DNA from: Candidatus Dormiibacterota bacterium
GTDB taxonomy: Bacteria; Chloroflexota; Dormibacteria; Aeolococcales; Aeolococcaceae
Length of the DNA: 6,512 bases
Direction: 5' to 3'
Assembly (NCBI GenBank): GCA_003170875.1
Contig: PMYJ01000005.1
Location: 1 to 6,512, forward strand
The notes under the pieces are model-generated. The model was not told the DNA's origin. It searched no databases and saw only the letters and a program-made list of their open reading frames with translations. Position 1 is the first letter of the stretch. The number at the start of each line of letters is the position of its first letter. This document shows, piece by piece, positions 6,076 to 6,512 of the stretch. A program made the position numbers and the translations under genes.

Positions 6076-6115
6076 TTGACAGAACACCACAGGTTGTGGG
6101 ACTTTCCCCATAACG
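6076..6115 (+). promoter_or_regulatory. Putative rep promoter overlapped by an iteron operator
   Basis: TTGACA at 6076-6081 is a perfect -35 hexamer. The -10 region at the proper distance (about 6100-6105, GACTTT) is poor and lies inside an eighth repeat copy, GGGACT-TTCCCCA-TAACG at 6098-6115. A small inverted repeat CCACA-GGT-TGTGG (6087-6099) lies between. A protein bound to the repeat would block this promoter, which is how iteron plasmids commonly repress their own rep gene. The repeat is directly visible; the promoter is moderately supported. Confidence 0.5.
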
Positions 6116-6122
6116 CCACCGT

Positions 6123-6512
6123 ATGTTGAGGACGCTCCCGTTGCATCACGCGCCTGAGCAGACATCTTCGGCCGCTCCACCCAAACCTCAGCTCACGAGT
6201 ACGAAGCTCAAGGATGAGATTCTTGCGTTCGCCGCAGAATGGGAGCTCCGCAACGCGCCGTCCCCGGTGAATCCCGAGGCCGTACCTTCTTCGCCCGCCA
6301 CAACTCTCTCCGCGCCCCAGCGTGCTCTTCACCAAGGTGTGGCCGACTTCTTGAGCGCACGACACGCCATCACATTCAACGGACCAGATGACGATGAGAG
6401 CGGCGACGTTGACGACACCGAGGAGCTTGAGACCGTACACGACCTCATGGGGCAGGTTCGACCTACTACCAAGGTGCGACTGCGTACGGAGGACATGACC
6501 AACCTCTCCGTC
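6123..6512 (+). CDS. Putative replication initiator, N-terminal part (unrecognised family, runs off the end)
   Basis: The frame opens after a TAA at 6111-6113 and stays open to the last base: 130 residues from ATG 6123. I do not recognise the family. Residues 1-28 and 45-67 are rich in Pro, Ala, Ser and Thr; 29-44 (LKDEILAFAAEWELRN) look helical; 66-83 (QRALHQGVADFLSARHAI) form a second amphipathic segment; 88-102 are strongly acidic; TTKVRLRTEDMTNLSV is the visible end. ATG 6123 has no ribosome site, whereas TTG 6141 in the same frame has TGAGGA eight bases upstream and may be the real start. The case for a Rep protein is positional: it begins eight bases after the last iteron, downstream of a TTGACA box and next to the array. 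Base composition is less GC-rich than the left part of the window. A different regulator of the repeats is the alternative. Confidence 0.55.
   Translation, partial: MLRTLPLHHAPEQTSSAAPPKPQLTSTKLKDEILAFAAEWELRNAPSPVNPEAVPSSPATTLSAPQRALHQGVADFLSARHAITFNGPDDDESGDVDDTEELETVHDLMGQVRPTTKVRLRTEDMTNLSV

Noticed and set aside
5907..6440. A 177-codon minus-strand open frame over the repeats and the start of the putative rep gene
   Set aside because: It crosses the repeat array and promoter, has an implausible composition rich in Arg, Cys, Trp and Gly, and is antisense to the better-supported frame.

Overview
This is a high-GC stretch with GTG and TTG start codons, consistent with an actinobacterium or a similar high-GC soil-type bacterium; I cannot name a species. 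It reads as an accessory, plasmid-like or formerly plasmid-borne region. Signalling and phosphate genes are packed among broken insertion sequences, and the right end holds an array of short direct repeats that looks like the iterons of a replication origin.

Layout from left to right. Positions 1-342 (+) are the C-terminal half of an EAL-domain c-di-GMP phosphodiesterase. Positions 343-741 carry no intact gene: there is a C-terminal remnant of an IS5-type transposase on the minus strand and a G-rich degenerate repeat (copy A). Positions 742-1786 (-) are a NarL/DesK-type sensor histidine kinase with two membrane segments, split by a single extra base near 1330. Positions 2061-2540 (-) are a receiver domain whose sequence stops where a LuxR-type DNA-binding domain would be expected to begin. 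Positions 2686-2883 (+) are the zinc-ribbon N-terminus of a truncated IS6-like transposase, followed by repeat copy B. Positions 3014 to about 4537 (-) are a full-length Ppx/GppA phosphatase. Positions 4766-5167 (-) are the C-terminal half of an IS21-type IstB ATPase. Positions 5369-5554 (-) encode a small ribbon-helix-helix protein.

The most interesting part is 5682-6512. Seven direct copies of GGGACC-N7-TAACG lie at 5784-5958, with consecutive starts 46, 19, 23, 23, 23 and 23 bp apart. One inverted copy precedes them at 5705-5722. Next comes a lower-GC, pyrimidine-rich stretch at 5984-6025, then one more copy at 6098-6115 directly before an open frame that starts at 6123 and runs off the end of the window. 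This is the classic arrangement of an iteron-controlled origin with a self-repressed initiator gene. The visible 130 residues of the encoded protein do not resemble any initiator family I recognise, so it is a candidate new Rep protein.

How the parts relate: the kinase and receiver probably formed one two-component system transcribed leftwards, receiver first, and both now look damaged. The EAL protein and the Ppx/GppA enzyme act on c-di-GMP and on polyphosphate or pppGpp respectively, but nothing in the sequence links them into one operon. Three broken transposases of different types suggest repeated insertion and deletion on a mobile replicon.
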